From: Verrucomicrobiota bacterium | GTDB taxonomy: Bacteria > Chlamydiota > Chlamydiia > Chlamydiales > JAEYWL01 | Length of the DNA: 54,752 nt | Direction: 5' to 3' | Assembly: GCA_023428915.1 (NCBI GenBank) | Contig: JAEYWL010000047.1 | Span: forward strand, 1 to 54,752 | In this document: positions 1 through 8,025 of the stretch, in pieces | Layout of the letters: each line of letters begins with the position of its first letter | Position numbering within the stretch: the stretch's first letter is position 1 | Notes under the pieces: model-generated | What the model was told of the DNA's origin: nothing | What the model saw: the letters and a program-made list of their open reading frames with translations, nothing else | Databases searched by the model: none | Position numbers and translations under genes: made by a program

Positions 1-86
1 CCCGCCAGGTGGGTCGCTTGCGATGCCCGACAGGGTGGGTCATTCTAAGTGCTCGCAAAGTGGGTCATTCTTCGTGCCATTTGACA
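1..86. mobile_element. IS21-like element end (partial)
   Basis: The first 86 bases carry three spaced copies of GTGGGTC, two of them inside a longer GTGGGTCATTCT unit, and end at 82-86 with TGACA, which reads TGTCA on the minus strand. Multiple short direct repeats just inside a TG...CA tip are what is known for IS21-family ends. Only the end is in the window; no transposase is visible, so the family call is an inference. The last 14 codons of the neighbouring minus-strand gene, including its stop, lie inside this segment. Confidence 0.5.
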
Positions 87-875
87 ATTGTTAAAGTCTG
101 AATAATGAGAGTATTTTTTTCTAAGTACCAACAGATGACAATAGACATATAAACCCTGCATCGCATGTCCTAATGTCCAGTGAGTATTTCTCCAAGGTAT
201 CCAAACTGATTTTTCAATAAACGCTTTCTGATTGCTGAGAAATACATTTGAGAAATTAATCGTAGAAAAAAGTTCTTGATGTAATGATTCATGATATAGA
301 TTTTCTAGCATTGGATAGGGGTGGCATGAGGGAAAAACAATTTCTGGAGGTATGTGACATGTTGCAAGATCAGTTATAAATGCACAATGAGGAAAGGCTC
401 TATAAGAACAGCAACTGATATACGGAATTTCTTTAGAAGCATTTTCATCTCGATTTAACCAAATAACAAGGCTTAGATTACGAAAAATAGTATCGGCTTC
501 TTTTGTAAAATGGTTTAATCCTAATAGAAGAGCCTCTTTCAGAACAGCTATCCGTTTTTTAGTGATATTAACAACTTTAAAATGCTCAAAATCAAATTCC
601 CTTGCCAATTCAAGTGAAAAGCCATTTTCAGCTAAGTATAAACCTCTATCCTCTATGGTTATTTGAGAAAATTTTGAATCTTTACTTCCTAGTAAGGGGT
701 TTGCATTTCTTAGTAGTTTATTCAATGGTTTAGCTAAAAGAATTTCTCGGCATAAAAATGTAGGCAACTCTTTTAAGTAAGAACTCAGCTCGTTAACATT
801 ATCTATGAGATTTAAATCCTCAGCTCTTTTAAGATAGCATGAAAAAAGGTTTTGTCTGCTAAGTATGTGAGACAT
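45..875 (-). CDS. HExxH-type protein, putative aKG-dependent peptide beta-hydroxylase
   Basis: The 276-residue product carries HESLH at residues 195-199 (H195, E196, H199) and a later LGHAMQG segment whose H237 could be the third metal ligand. This layout resembles the HEXXH-motif putative peptide-modification family, some members of which are 2-oxoglutarate/iron peptide beta-hydroxylases found in RiPP clusters. The start is supported by a CAGGAGT ribosome binding site. It begins 3 bases after the MFS gene and looks like the last gene of a four-gene operon. The C-terminal 13 residues (from C264) are encoded by the IS21-like end, so the native tail was probably lost or replaced, although the proposed metal ligands remain. 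The enzyme class is inferred from motif and context; an unrelated HExxH metalloprotein is possible. Confidence 0.6.
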   Translation of the reverse strand: MSHILSRQNLFSCYLKRAEDLNLIDNVNELSSYLKELPTFLCREILLAKPLNKLLRNANPLLGSKDSKFSQITIEDRGLYLAENGFSLELAREFDFEHFKVVNITKKRIAVLKEALLLGLNHFTKEADTIFRNLSLVIWLNRDENASKEIPYISCCSYRAFPHCAFITDLATCHIPPEIVFPSCHPYPMLENLYHESLHQELFSTINFSNVFLSNQKAFIEKSVWIPWRNTHWTLGHAMQGLYVYCHLLVLRKKYSHYSDFNNCQMARRMTHFAST

Positions 876-878
876 GTT

Positions 879-2132
879 TTACTCCTGTTTATTTTGTGTT
901 GCGACTAACAGATTCTTATTCCTAAAGTCTGAGCATAAAAATTTTGAGGTTAAGATTAATGCGCCTATTCCAATTAAAGATGTTGATAAGATTAAAGGGA
1001 CAAAATTTATATATTTTGATAATAATCCTGTTGCAATGGATAAAATAAAGATAAGTAATATTTGTGCCTGGTACTGTCTAGTATAGACAATACCTATTTC
1101 ACCTTCTGAAAAGTTTCGTTTAATAACATATATAGCAATTACAAAAAATATATTTGAGAATATGTGTGCTATAGTGATTAAGAAAAATCCGATATATTCC
1201 GAAGCAAGAACATAGGAAAAAATGTAACACATTAAAAATATAACGCAATTAAATACAAGTTTTATGGGCTTTTTTTGATATTCATCAAAGTTTTTACTAC
1301 GGGTGAAAAAAGGCCCTAGGAGCTGACCCAATACTTTAGCAAAAAGAAAAAGCACAACAGTGTTCTCAGGCAGGTTTGTTTGAGAACATCTAAGAGCTAC
1401 CATAGGTAGTAAAGAAATTGCTGGAACACCTATAACTGTTAATATTAAAAGAAGTAAAAATGATAGTTTTTGGGTATTCGTAAAACTGTTCCACTGGAAT
1501 CGATTTTTTTCTTTTTTTTCTGGAAGAACTTGGAGCTGATTAATTTGAAAATAAATTGAGAATATCCATAGAGCGCCTGCTGAAATAAGATAAGAAAAAA
1601 AGTCGAGATAAAGATAAATCGAACTGTCGGAAAATTTGTAAAGGAATGAACCAACACCAATTCCTACAATAGCTTGTGTGGAAAAAATATATGTCTCAAT
1701 ATAAGAAACTAAAGGAAGTTCAGCATCTGCAAACGTATGTCTCGTGAAAACAGCGAGAATGGGTCCAATTAACCCTATTATAAAACACGACGAAAATTCT
1801 GATATTATGAGCAGTGGAAAGCTGTGATATTTTATTCCTAGTATTGGGAATATAAGAAATAAAGCTCCAAGAATTTCAGCAAAAATCAATATATAATTCC
1901 ATCTGTATCTATAAGCCAAATAAACGCCGATACTACTTGAAAAAATACCGGGGAGTAATGCGAATGAATAGGCTAGAGTATAATAATATGTAGGGGCATT
2001 ATTTTTTGCTAATTCTCCATAAACTGCCACTTGAGTTAACCCGGCACCAATATTGCTGATCAATCCTGATAGACAAATAACAAGATAGAATGAATTGTTT
2101 CTTAACAATTTGAATAATGTAATTGATGGCAT
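879..2132 (-). CDS. MFS-type transporter, putative peptide exporter
   Basis: The 417-residue protein has about twelve hydrophobic segments running almost end to end, with short charged loops such as FTRHTF and FTRSKNF, a layout typical of major facilitator superfamily exporters of about 400 residues. No substrate can be read from the sequence. It starts 1 base after the stop of the methyltransferase gene and ends 3 bases before the HExxH gene, so all three are almost certainly co-transcribed. In this setting export of the modified peptide, or self-protection, is the natural inference. There is no strong ribosome binding site at its start, which suits translational coupling to the gene before it. 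Confidence 0.75.
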   Translation of the reverse strand: MPSITLFKLLRNNSFYLVICLSGLISNIGAGLTQVAVYGELAKNNAPTYYYTLAYSFALLPGIFSSSIGVYLAYRYRWNYILIFAEILGALFLIFPILGIKYHSFPLLIISEFSSCFIIGLIGPILAVFTRHTFADAELPLVSYIETYIFSTQAIVGIGVGSFLYKFSDSSIYLYLDFFSYLISAGALWIFSIYFQINQLQVLPEKKEKNRFQWNSFTNTQKLSFLLLLILTVIGVPAISLLPMVALRCSQTNLPENTVVLFLFAKVLGQLLGPFFTRSKNFDEYQKKPIKLVFNCVIFLMCYIFSYVLASEYIGFFLITIAHIFSNIFFVIAIYVIKRNFSEGEIGIVYTRQYQAQILLIFILSIATGLLSKYINFVPLILSTSLIGIGALILTSKFLCSDFRNKNLLVATQNKQE

Positions 2133-2133
2133 G

Positions 2134-2901
2134 TCATTTATGCGTAATCAGTTTAAAAAAATTGCTATCTATATTCGAGAGGGCTATACCGGGTATAAAC
2201 AAAGTAGAAGCAAAATGAACTTTTTCTAGTGCATTCGTGAGACGAGAAAGCTCTAAGCAATATTTCTGAAAAGTTCTTGATGAATGGTCTGCTGAACTTA
2301 TCAAAAAAGCGGAATGTTCTAACGGGTAGAATTTAAGAAGTCTGTTCTGTAAAAGATCAAAGCGATTTTCCTTTTTTGCATCCATATAGTGAGTTTTGTT
2401 TGTTCCTATTGAGCAAACATGATATAAATATAAGTCTAAATGGGGATCAAGGTCATAGTTAAAAAGTAAAAACCTATTTGCATCAAGAAGTAGCGTTCCT
2501 GTTTCTAATGGATCTCGCATGATATCATTCATCATAGTATCAAAGCTTGAAATACCTTCTAATATATTCAAGGTAAAATCCATTTTGGTTTGCGCCTTTT
2601 CTAACCACTGCAATAATGTGACGCCTACTCTTGGATGTCCAGGAACGATAACAGCAATCTCGTCATAAATTTTCATTTCCTTGATTATTTTCTCAAATAT
2701 AACTTTGTAATTTTCGTGATCAGGATTCCCATTAAGATATAAATCACGAATATCTTCATAATGATTGATATTAAGTCTATGAAATATATCGGTAAAATCA
2801 CCTAAACATAGAACTTTTTTAGACTCTTTTAAAGCAGCAATAGATTCCAATGTAAGGTGCATTTCTGGTCTAATCCCACTTCCTATGAACGCAATTCTCA
2901 T
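2134..2901 (-). CDS. SAM-dependent methyltransferase, tetrapyrrole-methylase fold, borosin-like
   Basis: From the ATG at 2901 (AAGGGG upstream) the product has 255 residues. An open TTG start at 2916 is less likely. It begins MRIAFIGSGIRPE, the glycine-rich first strand of the tetrapyrrole methylase fold, then has DLYLNG at 53-58, PGHP at 87-90 and LEGISSFDTMMNDIMRDP at 114-131. The last block resembles the LPGVSAED...DLG.DP segment I recall in fungal and split bacterial borosin peptide alpha-N-methyltransferases better than cobalamin-pathway enzymes. No other corrin or siroheme gene is nearby. It lies 48 bases after a 52-residue peptide gene that would be the obvious substrate. A methylase of another small substrate cannot be excluded. 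Confidence 0.6.
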   Translation of the reverse strand: MRIAFIGSGIRPEMHLTLESIAALKESKKVLCLGDFTDIFHRLNINHYEDIRDLYLNGNPDHENYKVIFEKIIKEMKIYDEIAVIVPGHPRVGVTLLQWLEKAQTKMDFTLNILEGISSFDTMMNDIMRDPLETGTLLLDANRFLLFNYDLDPHLDLYLYHVCSIGTNKTHYMDAKKENRFDLLQNRLLKFYPLEHSAFLISSADHSSRTFQKYCLELSRLTNALEKVHFASTLFIPGIALSNIDSNFFKLITHK

Positions 2902-2949
2902 AAATCCCCTTAACAATAGAGGACTCCAAGCAGAAGCCCCCTATGTATT

Positions 2950-3108
2950 CTATCCTTCTAGATTTTCTTTAATTTTGGATAAAATATTCTCGATATCAGC
3001 AGGAACTACGCTGAGTAGGCGCAAATGCATTGCAGCACTATATTCTTCTGCACTTAGCACTTTTGCATCAGGTTCGATTATAGCTACAGCTTCTTGTGTA
3101 GAGTCCAT
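2950..3108 (-). CDS. Small peptide, candidate RiPP precursor (52 aa)
   Basis: This short gene opens with ATG at 3106-3108, 7 bases after a strong AGGAG (3116-3120), and ends with TAG at 2950-2952. The 52-residue product starts MDSTQEAVAIIEPDAKV, continues with an AEEYSAAMHLRLLSVVPAD block and ends in a charged helix-like SKIKENLEG. It has no signal peptide and no cysteines. Being the first gene of the operon that encodes a borosin-like methyltransferase, an exporter and an HExxH protein makes it the best precursor candidate. I recognise no described precursor family and cannot place a core or cleavage site. A small regulatory or partner protein is the alternative. Confidence 0.55.
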   Translation of the reverse strand: MDSTQEAVAIIEPDAKVLSAEEYSAAMHLRLLSVVPADIENILSKIKENLEG

Positions 3109-3134
3109 AATTTTACTCCTTTTTTTGATGGGTT

Positions 3135-3163
3135 ATTTTTGCAAGACGATTAACGAACCTCAA
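3135..3163 (-). promoter_or_regulatory. Candidate sigma70-type promoter of the peptide operon
   Basis: On the minus strand TTGAGG (3158-3163) is followed after 17 bases by AAAAAT (3135-3140), about 27 bases before the peptide start codon and upstream of its ribosome binding site. The match to consensus is moderate (four of six in the -10 box), so this is a candidate only. Confidence 0.3.
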
Positions 3164-3441
3164 CCCAGTGTTGGTTTAAGATTTTGAACGTCTCACGTGG
3201 AAAATGACAGTACTAAGGGGAAGAGTTTTCGTGCAATGCAAAAATCTGCACATGCTCGTAGGTGTCCCTTTTACTTACTAGGTGTCAAATAAGGAGAGTT
3301 GATGAAACATAGACATGAGCCCCTAACTGCATTAAGAAAAGTGGCTAAGATCTGTAGTGCAAGGTTACTTCAACTACCATGCCATAGATAACCCTCTTTA
3401 AATCGATTATCTTAGGCTTATTTATTCTATTTTTTGGGAAA

Positions 3442-3495
3442 AGTGTTACCTATGTCAGTGAACTAAAGTGTTACTTATGTGGGTAAGTCGTACCC
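3442..3495. mobile_element. Degenerate IS end (IS481-like)
   Basis: The segment contains AGTGTTACCTATGT at 3442-3455 and again, slightly changed, at 3467-3480 (AGTGTTACTTATGT), followed by GGGTAAGTCGTACCC. The directly repeated GTGTTACCTATGT unit resembles what I know of IS481-type ends. A shorter relative lies at 11167-11194. No transposase remains here. Confidence 0.4.
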
Positions 3496-3607
3496 ATAAA
3501 TCTTCTATTTTTATCTCTCCGTCTCTGCGTTTATAGAAAGATAGGGTACTAGAATGCCTTAACGACAAACAACTGCACTCAGTCTATTAGCAATTTCACA
3601 CTACCGT

Positions 3608-4012
3608 CTAATTGATAAAGACCGCCTCGCGATACAGCCATTGCTTTCCTATTTTGACGAATTGACTTTTTTCCTTCAATTGTACAGGGTGTCCATTTTG
3701 CTTAAGGAACGCAATAAAAGTGACAAAAGATTCCTGGGCGCCATCAGTAAAGTTTACAATTTCCAATCCCAAAAACTCTGTAAACTTCGAAAAGTGCAGT
3801 ATTTCTTGTTTCCATTGCTCTTTATTTTTTTGGAAACTGGGATTTTCTGGATGGGTAGTTTTCATAATGTACTCTGCATTTTGTAAGGCGTAAGCACAAT
3901 AGCGGGAGCGCATTAGAATTAATCCATTTTGGGGAAGCTCCCATCCCTCATGATATTTTTGACAGCAGTTTTTATAGGCAAGATGGCTGCCGCAAAGGCA
4001 TAGATTTTCCAT
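3608..4012 (-). CDS. ychJ: YchJ family protein with SEC-C-type zinc motif
   Basis: The 134-residue product opens with MENLCLCGSHLAYKNCC, the CxCGx8CC zinc-binding knuckle of the SEC-C/YchJ family (cysteines 5, 7, 16 and 17), and contains the family block LMRSRYCAYALQNAEYIMKT. Later blocks (FLGLEIVNF, QESFVTFIAF, EKSQFVKIGKQWLYREA) also follow the YchJ pattern, and the length is close to the usual one. The family has an NTF2-like fold and no firmly established cellular role. It is transcribed away from the aconitase gene, so it is probably monocistronic. Confidence 0.85.
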   Translation of the reverse strand: MENLCLCGSHLAYKNCCQKYHEGWELPQNGLILMRSRYCAYALQNAEYIMKTTHPENPSFQKNKEQWKQEILHFSKFTEFLGLEIVNFTDGAQESFVTFIAFLKQNGHPVQLKEKSQFVKIGKQWLYREAVFIN

Positions 4013-4102
4013 AATAAGAGCTCATGTGGTAAAAATATTTTTAAAAAATGCGACATAAGAGTATCTCAATAATAAAGAATATTATGCAAAAAGGAAATCA
4101 GC

Positions 4103-6955
4103 ATGTCATTGCCAAATACCCTGAATACTTTGAGGAAATTTCAAGGCCGAGAGAAATATTTTTATTCCCTGCCGGCTTTAGAGGAACAAGGCTACCCCCA
4201 AATAAAGCGCATGCCGATTTCATTACGCATTGTATTGGAGTCCCTGCTTAGGAATTGCGATGGCGTGCGTGTCAAGGAACAGGACGTTATACAGCTTGCA
4301 ACGAGCAGCCGCGCCCCAAAAACCGCGTTGGAAATTCCTTTTGTTGTGTCACGTGTACTTTTGCAAGATTTTACTGGAGTCCCTTTAATTGTCGATTTGG
4401 CCGCTATGCGCGATATAGTGGCTAAAAAAGGATATGATCCTGCCTTGATAGAACCGGAAGTGCCTGTCGATTTAGTAGTAGACCACTCTGTACAGGTGGA
4501 CAGAGCAGGTACGCAAGATGCCTATAGCTTTAATTTGAAGCTGGAGTTTGAACGCAACTTAGAACGGTACCAGTTTTTAAAATGGGGCGAGGGCGCTTAC
4601 AAAACTTTTAAGGTGGTTGCTCCAGGAATCGGCATCGTCCACCAAGTCAATCTTGAGTATTTGGCAAAAGTTGTCATGGAGAAAAAAGTTAATAACCAGG
4701 AAGTTGTTTATCCTGACACTTTAGTAGGAACAGATTCGCATACTACTATGATTAATGGCCTTGGCGTAGTAGGCTGGGGTGTAGGGGGAATCGAGGCGCA
4801 GGCGGCAATGCTTGGGCAGCCGGTCACCATTCAACTTCCTGAAGTAATCGGGGTCTATTTAACAGGCAAGCTTCGTGAAGGCGTTACAGGCACAGACTTG
4901 ACTTTGCATGTTACGCAGATGCTCAGAAAAGAAAATGTTGTGGATAAGTTTGTAGAATTCTATGGCCCTGGAGTAGGCAACTTGACAGTAGCTGATAGGG
5001 GCACTATCGGCAATATGGCGCCTGAATATGGAGCCACTATAGGTTTCTTCCCGGTTGACCATAAAACTTTAGATTACCTTAAAATGACAGGGCGAAGCGA
5101 AGAAGAAATAACACGGGTGCAAGAATATTTAGAAGCCCAGCATTTATTTGGCGTTTATGAAAAAGATGAGCTCGACTTCACTAAAGTATTGGAACTGAAT
5201 TTAGATGCTATTCAACCCTCTGTTTCAGGTCCAAGCAGGCCTCAAGACCGTATAGATTTAAAGCAAATAAAAGGGCAGTTTCAGGAACTATTAAAAAAAC
5301 CTAAAGCCCAGGGCGGCTACGAGAAAACAGACGAAGAAATTCGCAAAAGAGTGCATCTTGTGACTAACGGCAAATTTTCTCTTCATGAACACCATGAGAC
5401 CGGAGGCATTGAGCAGATTAAACCCGGATCATCTATTTGTGAAGTCGAAATGGTCACTAACAGGCCTTATACCAATGCTGATGCTAATCCTGAATATACC
5501 GTGGCCAATCCAGGCGATGGGACGTTAACCCACGGATCGGTGGTAATTGCCGCTATTACCAGCTGTACTAATACCAGCAATCCATTTGTTATGGTTGGTG
5601 CAGGGTTGCTGGCAAAAAAAGCTGTTGAAAAAGGTTTAAGAGTAAATGGTTTAGTTAAAACAAGCCTGGCGCCCGGGTCAAGGGTAGTCACTGATTATTT
5701 AAATAAAACGGGTCTGCAAGACTATTTGAATAAGCTTGGATTTCAATTAGTGGGCTATGGCTGCACAACCTGCATCGGCAATAGCGGTCCCTTGGATCAA
5801 TTAATTGAGCACGCGATCCATCAAAATGACTTTATTGCAGCCAGCGTATTAAGCGGTAATCGCAATTTTGAAGCGCGCATTCATGGTTCAGTCAAAGCAA
5901 ACTATTTAATGTCACCGCCATTGGTTGTCGCCTTTGCAATTGCCGGAAGGGTAGATATCGATCTTGATAAAGAACCTTTAGGATTAGATAAAGAAGGCAG
6001 GCCTGTATTTTTAAAAGAAATTTGGCCTTCTAATAAAGAAATTGAGGAAGTGATCGCAAAAAATATTACTCCAGGTATGTTTAAGGAAAGATACAGCCAC
6101 ATTCATCGGGAAAATCCTCTCTGGGATAAAATTCAGGTTGAGAAAGATGCGGTGTATGCCTGGGACCCAAAGAGCAGTTATATCCAGCAGCCGCCATATT
6201 TTGACACTTATACGCAAGAGCTGCCCGCTAGCCAGCAAATCAAAGATTTGCGCTGCCTGGCTGTTTTTGGCGATTCTGTAACTACAGACCATATTTCGCC
6301 AGCCGGTGCTATTCGGGCAGATTCGCCAGCGGGCAAATATTTAATTTCCTTAGGTATAAAAGAAGAGGATTTCAATAGTTTTGGCAGCCGCCGCGGCAAT
6401 CACCATGTTATGATGCGCGGGACTTTCGGCAATGTCAGAATCAAAAATAAGTTAGCTGATGGCAAAGAAGGGGGGTACACAAAATTGTATCCAGAGGGTC
6501 AGCTGACGAGCATATTTGAAGCTTGCGAAGCATATGCGAAACGGGGAGAATCATTGATTGTTTTTGCCGGCAAGGATTATGGCATGGGGAGTTCACGCGA
6601 TTGGGCTGCAAAAGGCACTCAACTGTTAGGAGTAAAAGCTGTTGTGGCCCAAAGCTTTGAAAGGATTCATCGCAGCAATCTGATCGGCATGGGGGTGCTG
6701 CCTTTAGAATTTATGCCTGGAGATAGCGTTGAAAGTTTAGGCATCGCAGGTGATGAAACATTCTCTATTGAAGGCCTTGAAAATGAAATGAAGCCTGGGC
6801 AGGAGCTAGGGCTGGTAATTAACGGCAAGGACAAGAAGCGAACTGCCAGGGTCCAGTTGCGGATTGATACCCCGATTGAAATTAGCTACTACCAGAATGG
6901 AGGGATTATGCCCTATGTTCTACGTCAAATTATTGCGCGAAAACAAAAAAGGTAA
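4103..6955 (+). CDS. acnA: Aconitate hydratase
   Basis: This enzyme isomerises citrate to isocitrate through cis-aconitate in the TCA cycle, in the cytosol. The 950-residue protein shows the AcnA/IRP layout: VGTDSHTTMINGLGVVGWGVGGIEAQA, the iron-sulfur cluster cysteines C488 (SCTNTSNP), C554 and C557 (GCTTCIGNSG), and a C-terminal swivel domain with FGDSVTTDHISPAG, GSRRGNHHVMMRGTFGN and GKDYGMGSSRDWAAKG. It is somewhat longer than the roughly 890 residues of E. coli AcnA, with an extra charged segment before the cluster domain. The ATG start follows an AAAAAGGAAA ribosome binding site. Four more genes follow closely on the same strand. Confidence 0.95.
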   Translation: MSLPNTLNTLRKFQGREKYFYSLPALEEQGYPQIKRMPISLRIVLESLLRNCDGVRVKEQDVIQLATSSRAPKTALEIPFVVSRVLLQDFTGVPLIVDLAAMRDIVAKKGYDPALIEPEVPVDLVVDHSVQVDRAGTQDAYSFNLKLEFERNLERYQFLKWGEGAYKTFKVVAPGIGIVHQVNLEYLAKVVMEKKVNNQEVVYPDTLVGTDSHTTMINGLGVVGWGVGGIEAQAAMLGQPVTIQLPEVIGVYLTGKLREGVTGTDLTLHVTQMLRKENVVDKFVEFYGPGVGNLTVADRGTIGNMAPEYGATIGFFPVDHKTLDYLKMTGRSEEEITRVQEYLEAQHLFGVYEKDELDFTKVLELNLDAIQPSVSGPSRPQDRIDLKQIKGQFQELLKKPKAQGGYEKTDEEIRKRVHLVTNGKFSLHEHHETGGIEQIKPGSSICEVEMVTNRPYTNADANPEYTVANPGDGTLTHGSVVIAAITSCTNTSNPFVMVGAGLLAKKAVEKGLRVNGLVKTSLAPGSRVVTDYLNKTGLQDYLNKLGFQLVGYGCTTCIGNSGPLDQLIEHAIHQNDFIAASVLSGNRNFEARIHGSVKANYLMSPPLVVAFAIAGRVDIDLDKEPLGLDKEGRPVFLKEIWPSNKEIEEVIAKNITPGMFKERYSHIHRENPLWDKIQVEKDAVYAWDPKSSYIQQPPYFDTYTQELPASQQIKDLRCLAVFGDSVTTDHISPAGAIRADSPAGKYLISLGIKEEDFNSFGSRRGNHHVMMRGTFGNVRIKNKLADGKEGGYTKLYPEGQLTSIFEACEAYAKRGESLIVFAGKDYGMGSSRDWAAKGTQLLGVKAVVAQSFERIHRSNLIGMGVLPLEFMPGDSVESLGIAGDETFSIEGLENEMKPGQELGLVINGKDKKRTARVQLRIDTPIEISYYQNGGIMPYVLRQIIARKQKR

Positions 6956-6972
6956 GTACAAAGGAGAGTTTT

Positions 6973-7320
6973 ATGTCACACAATTGTCACGGAGATTCTT
7001 GCCACGAAGAAAAACACAGCGGCGGGCAGCATCACCATTGTAGTTGCTGTTGCAGTCACAGCCATGGCCAATGCCATGAAGGCGATGAAAAATTCAAGGA
7101 TTTTGCCCATCAATTAATTGATATTGCTGATGAAGCATGGATGGATGTTTTAAAAGCAAAAATCCGCGCTCATATAGAAGCTGACGGCGCTCATTTAGAC
7201 CAGTTTGCCAAGCTGATTGCTGAAACAAACAAGGAACGGTGGAAGCATAAAATGGGCATGCAGAAAACTTTGCAGGATTTTAAAGATAAAATGAGCAGTT
7301 TTTTTTGCCAAAAACAATAA
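6973..7320 (+). CDS. His/Cys-rich small protein, putative metal binding
   Basis: The 115-residue protein starts with a roughly 35-residue segment packed with histidine and cysteine (HNCHGDSCHEEK, HHHCSCCCSHSHGQCH), followed by a mainly helical charged domain with no membrane segment or signal peptide. The first part looks like a nickel-, zinc- or copper-binding tail. The second part is not one I recognise. A good AAAGGAGAG ribosome binding site precedes the ATG, and the gene starts 17 bases after aconitase. A metal store or chaperone is a reasonable inference; a role with the neighbouring Fe-S enzyme is speculative. Confidence 0.65.
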   Translation: MSHNCHGDSCHEEKHSGGQHHHCSCCCSHSHGQCHEGDEKFKDFAHQLIDIADEAWMDVLKAKIRAHIEADGAHLDQFAKLIAETNKERWKHKMGMQKTLQDFKDKMSSFFCQKQ

Positions 7321-7335
7321 CGCGACAGGATAATT

Positions 7336-8025
7336 ATGGATAATATGCCCTCAGTGGACCCTTTTGTTATAAAAAACTGCGCCCTAGCTGCAGTGGCCAC
7401 TGGGGAGCATGCTGGTTCGCTGATCGAATTAAGGGATAGAATGGCCACAACTCATATTGGCTGCGTCTATTTCCACTTTTGGGGGAGGCGCTTGCACCCC
7501 CAGTTTACGCACCCGGAATATAATAATGATTTTGGGGCTTGGGCTCATAGGAGTCTTCACGATCAAATTTTAGCGGAAAGATTAAGTGTAATTGATCCGA
7601 TGGAATTTAAAGATTTAGAGGAACTGCGCCTTTATGTATACGACGTTTTGGATAAGCGAATTGAAGAGTTAGAGGTATTGCCCTGGATAAAGAAAGAGGA
7701 CCGTTTTTCTTTTATCCGCTCCATCATTACCGTATTTGACACACCCATATCAATGAATTCTCCGGAAGAGCTTTTACAAATTGTACCCGCCCTTTCACCT
7801 GGCAGCGTATTTTACCATATGATTGATGCGCGCCGAAGAACCCCTGATGGATTGGATGACTTTTCTACCTGGCTAAAAATTTGGCAGGAAGAGCATGAGG
7901 AATTAATAAAAGCAATTCAACAAATCGACCCTTATTTCTTAACCATTTCCGAATTGAAGAATGAGTTAAATAAAACCGTTCAGGAATATTTTAGCAGCAG
8001 AAAAAAAGGGGAAGTTAATGTCTGA
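7336..8025 (+). CDS. DUF5752-like protein next to trehalose synthase
   Basis: The 229-residue soluble protein contains ATTHIGCVYFHFWGRRLHPQF and a W/H-rich segment around FGAWAHRSLHDQILAERL, then a helical C-terminal half. It resembles the uncharacterised DUF5752 family, which I recall being found beside trehalose-type glycosyltransferases. That matches here: its last 8 bases overlap the start of the TreT-like gene. No catalytic motif is evident, so a partner or regulator of the synthase is an inference from gene order. The family call is from memory of the pattern. Confidence 0.6.
   Translation: MDNMPSVDPFVIKNCALAAVATGEHAGSLIELRDRMATTHIGCVYFHFWGRRLHPQFTHPEYNNDFGAWAHRSLHDQILAERLSVIDPMEFKDLEELRLYVYDVLDKRIEELEVLPWIKKEDRFSFIRSIITVFDTPISMNSPEELLQIVPALSPGSVFYHMIDARRRTPDGLDDFSTWLKIWQEEHEELIKAIQQIDPYFLTISELKNELNKTVQEYFSSRKKGEVNV

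Larger units (their letters stand above)
3109..3607. other. Gene-free stretch with promoter and IS-like remnant
   Basis: About 500 bases without a convincing gene. It holds the candidate promoter of the peptide operon, a 29-codon open frame at 3302-3391 with an AAGGAGAG in front that is too short to trust, and an insertion-sequence-like end at 3442-3495. The rest shows no recognisable feature. Confidence 0.5.

Noticed and set aside
1445..1660. 71-residue minus-strand frame inside the MFS gene
   Set aside because: A different frame of the same strand within an intact transporter gene, driven by A/T runs; not a gene.
2885..3187. 100-residue plus-strand open frame across the peptide gene
   Set aside because: It lies opposite the peptide gene and methyltransferase start, has no ribosome binding site and an unnatural composition; the minus-strand reading is supported by spacing and signals.
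3302..3391. 29-codon plus-strand frame with AAGGAGAG in front
   Set aside because: The ribosome binding site is good, but the peptide is short, basic, ends abruptly and lies in a stretch of IS-like debris; it may be the decayed start of a lost gene. Not enough to call.
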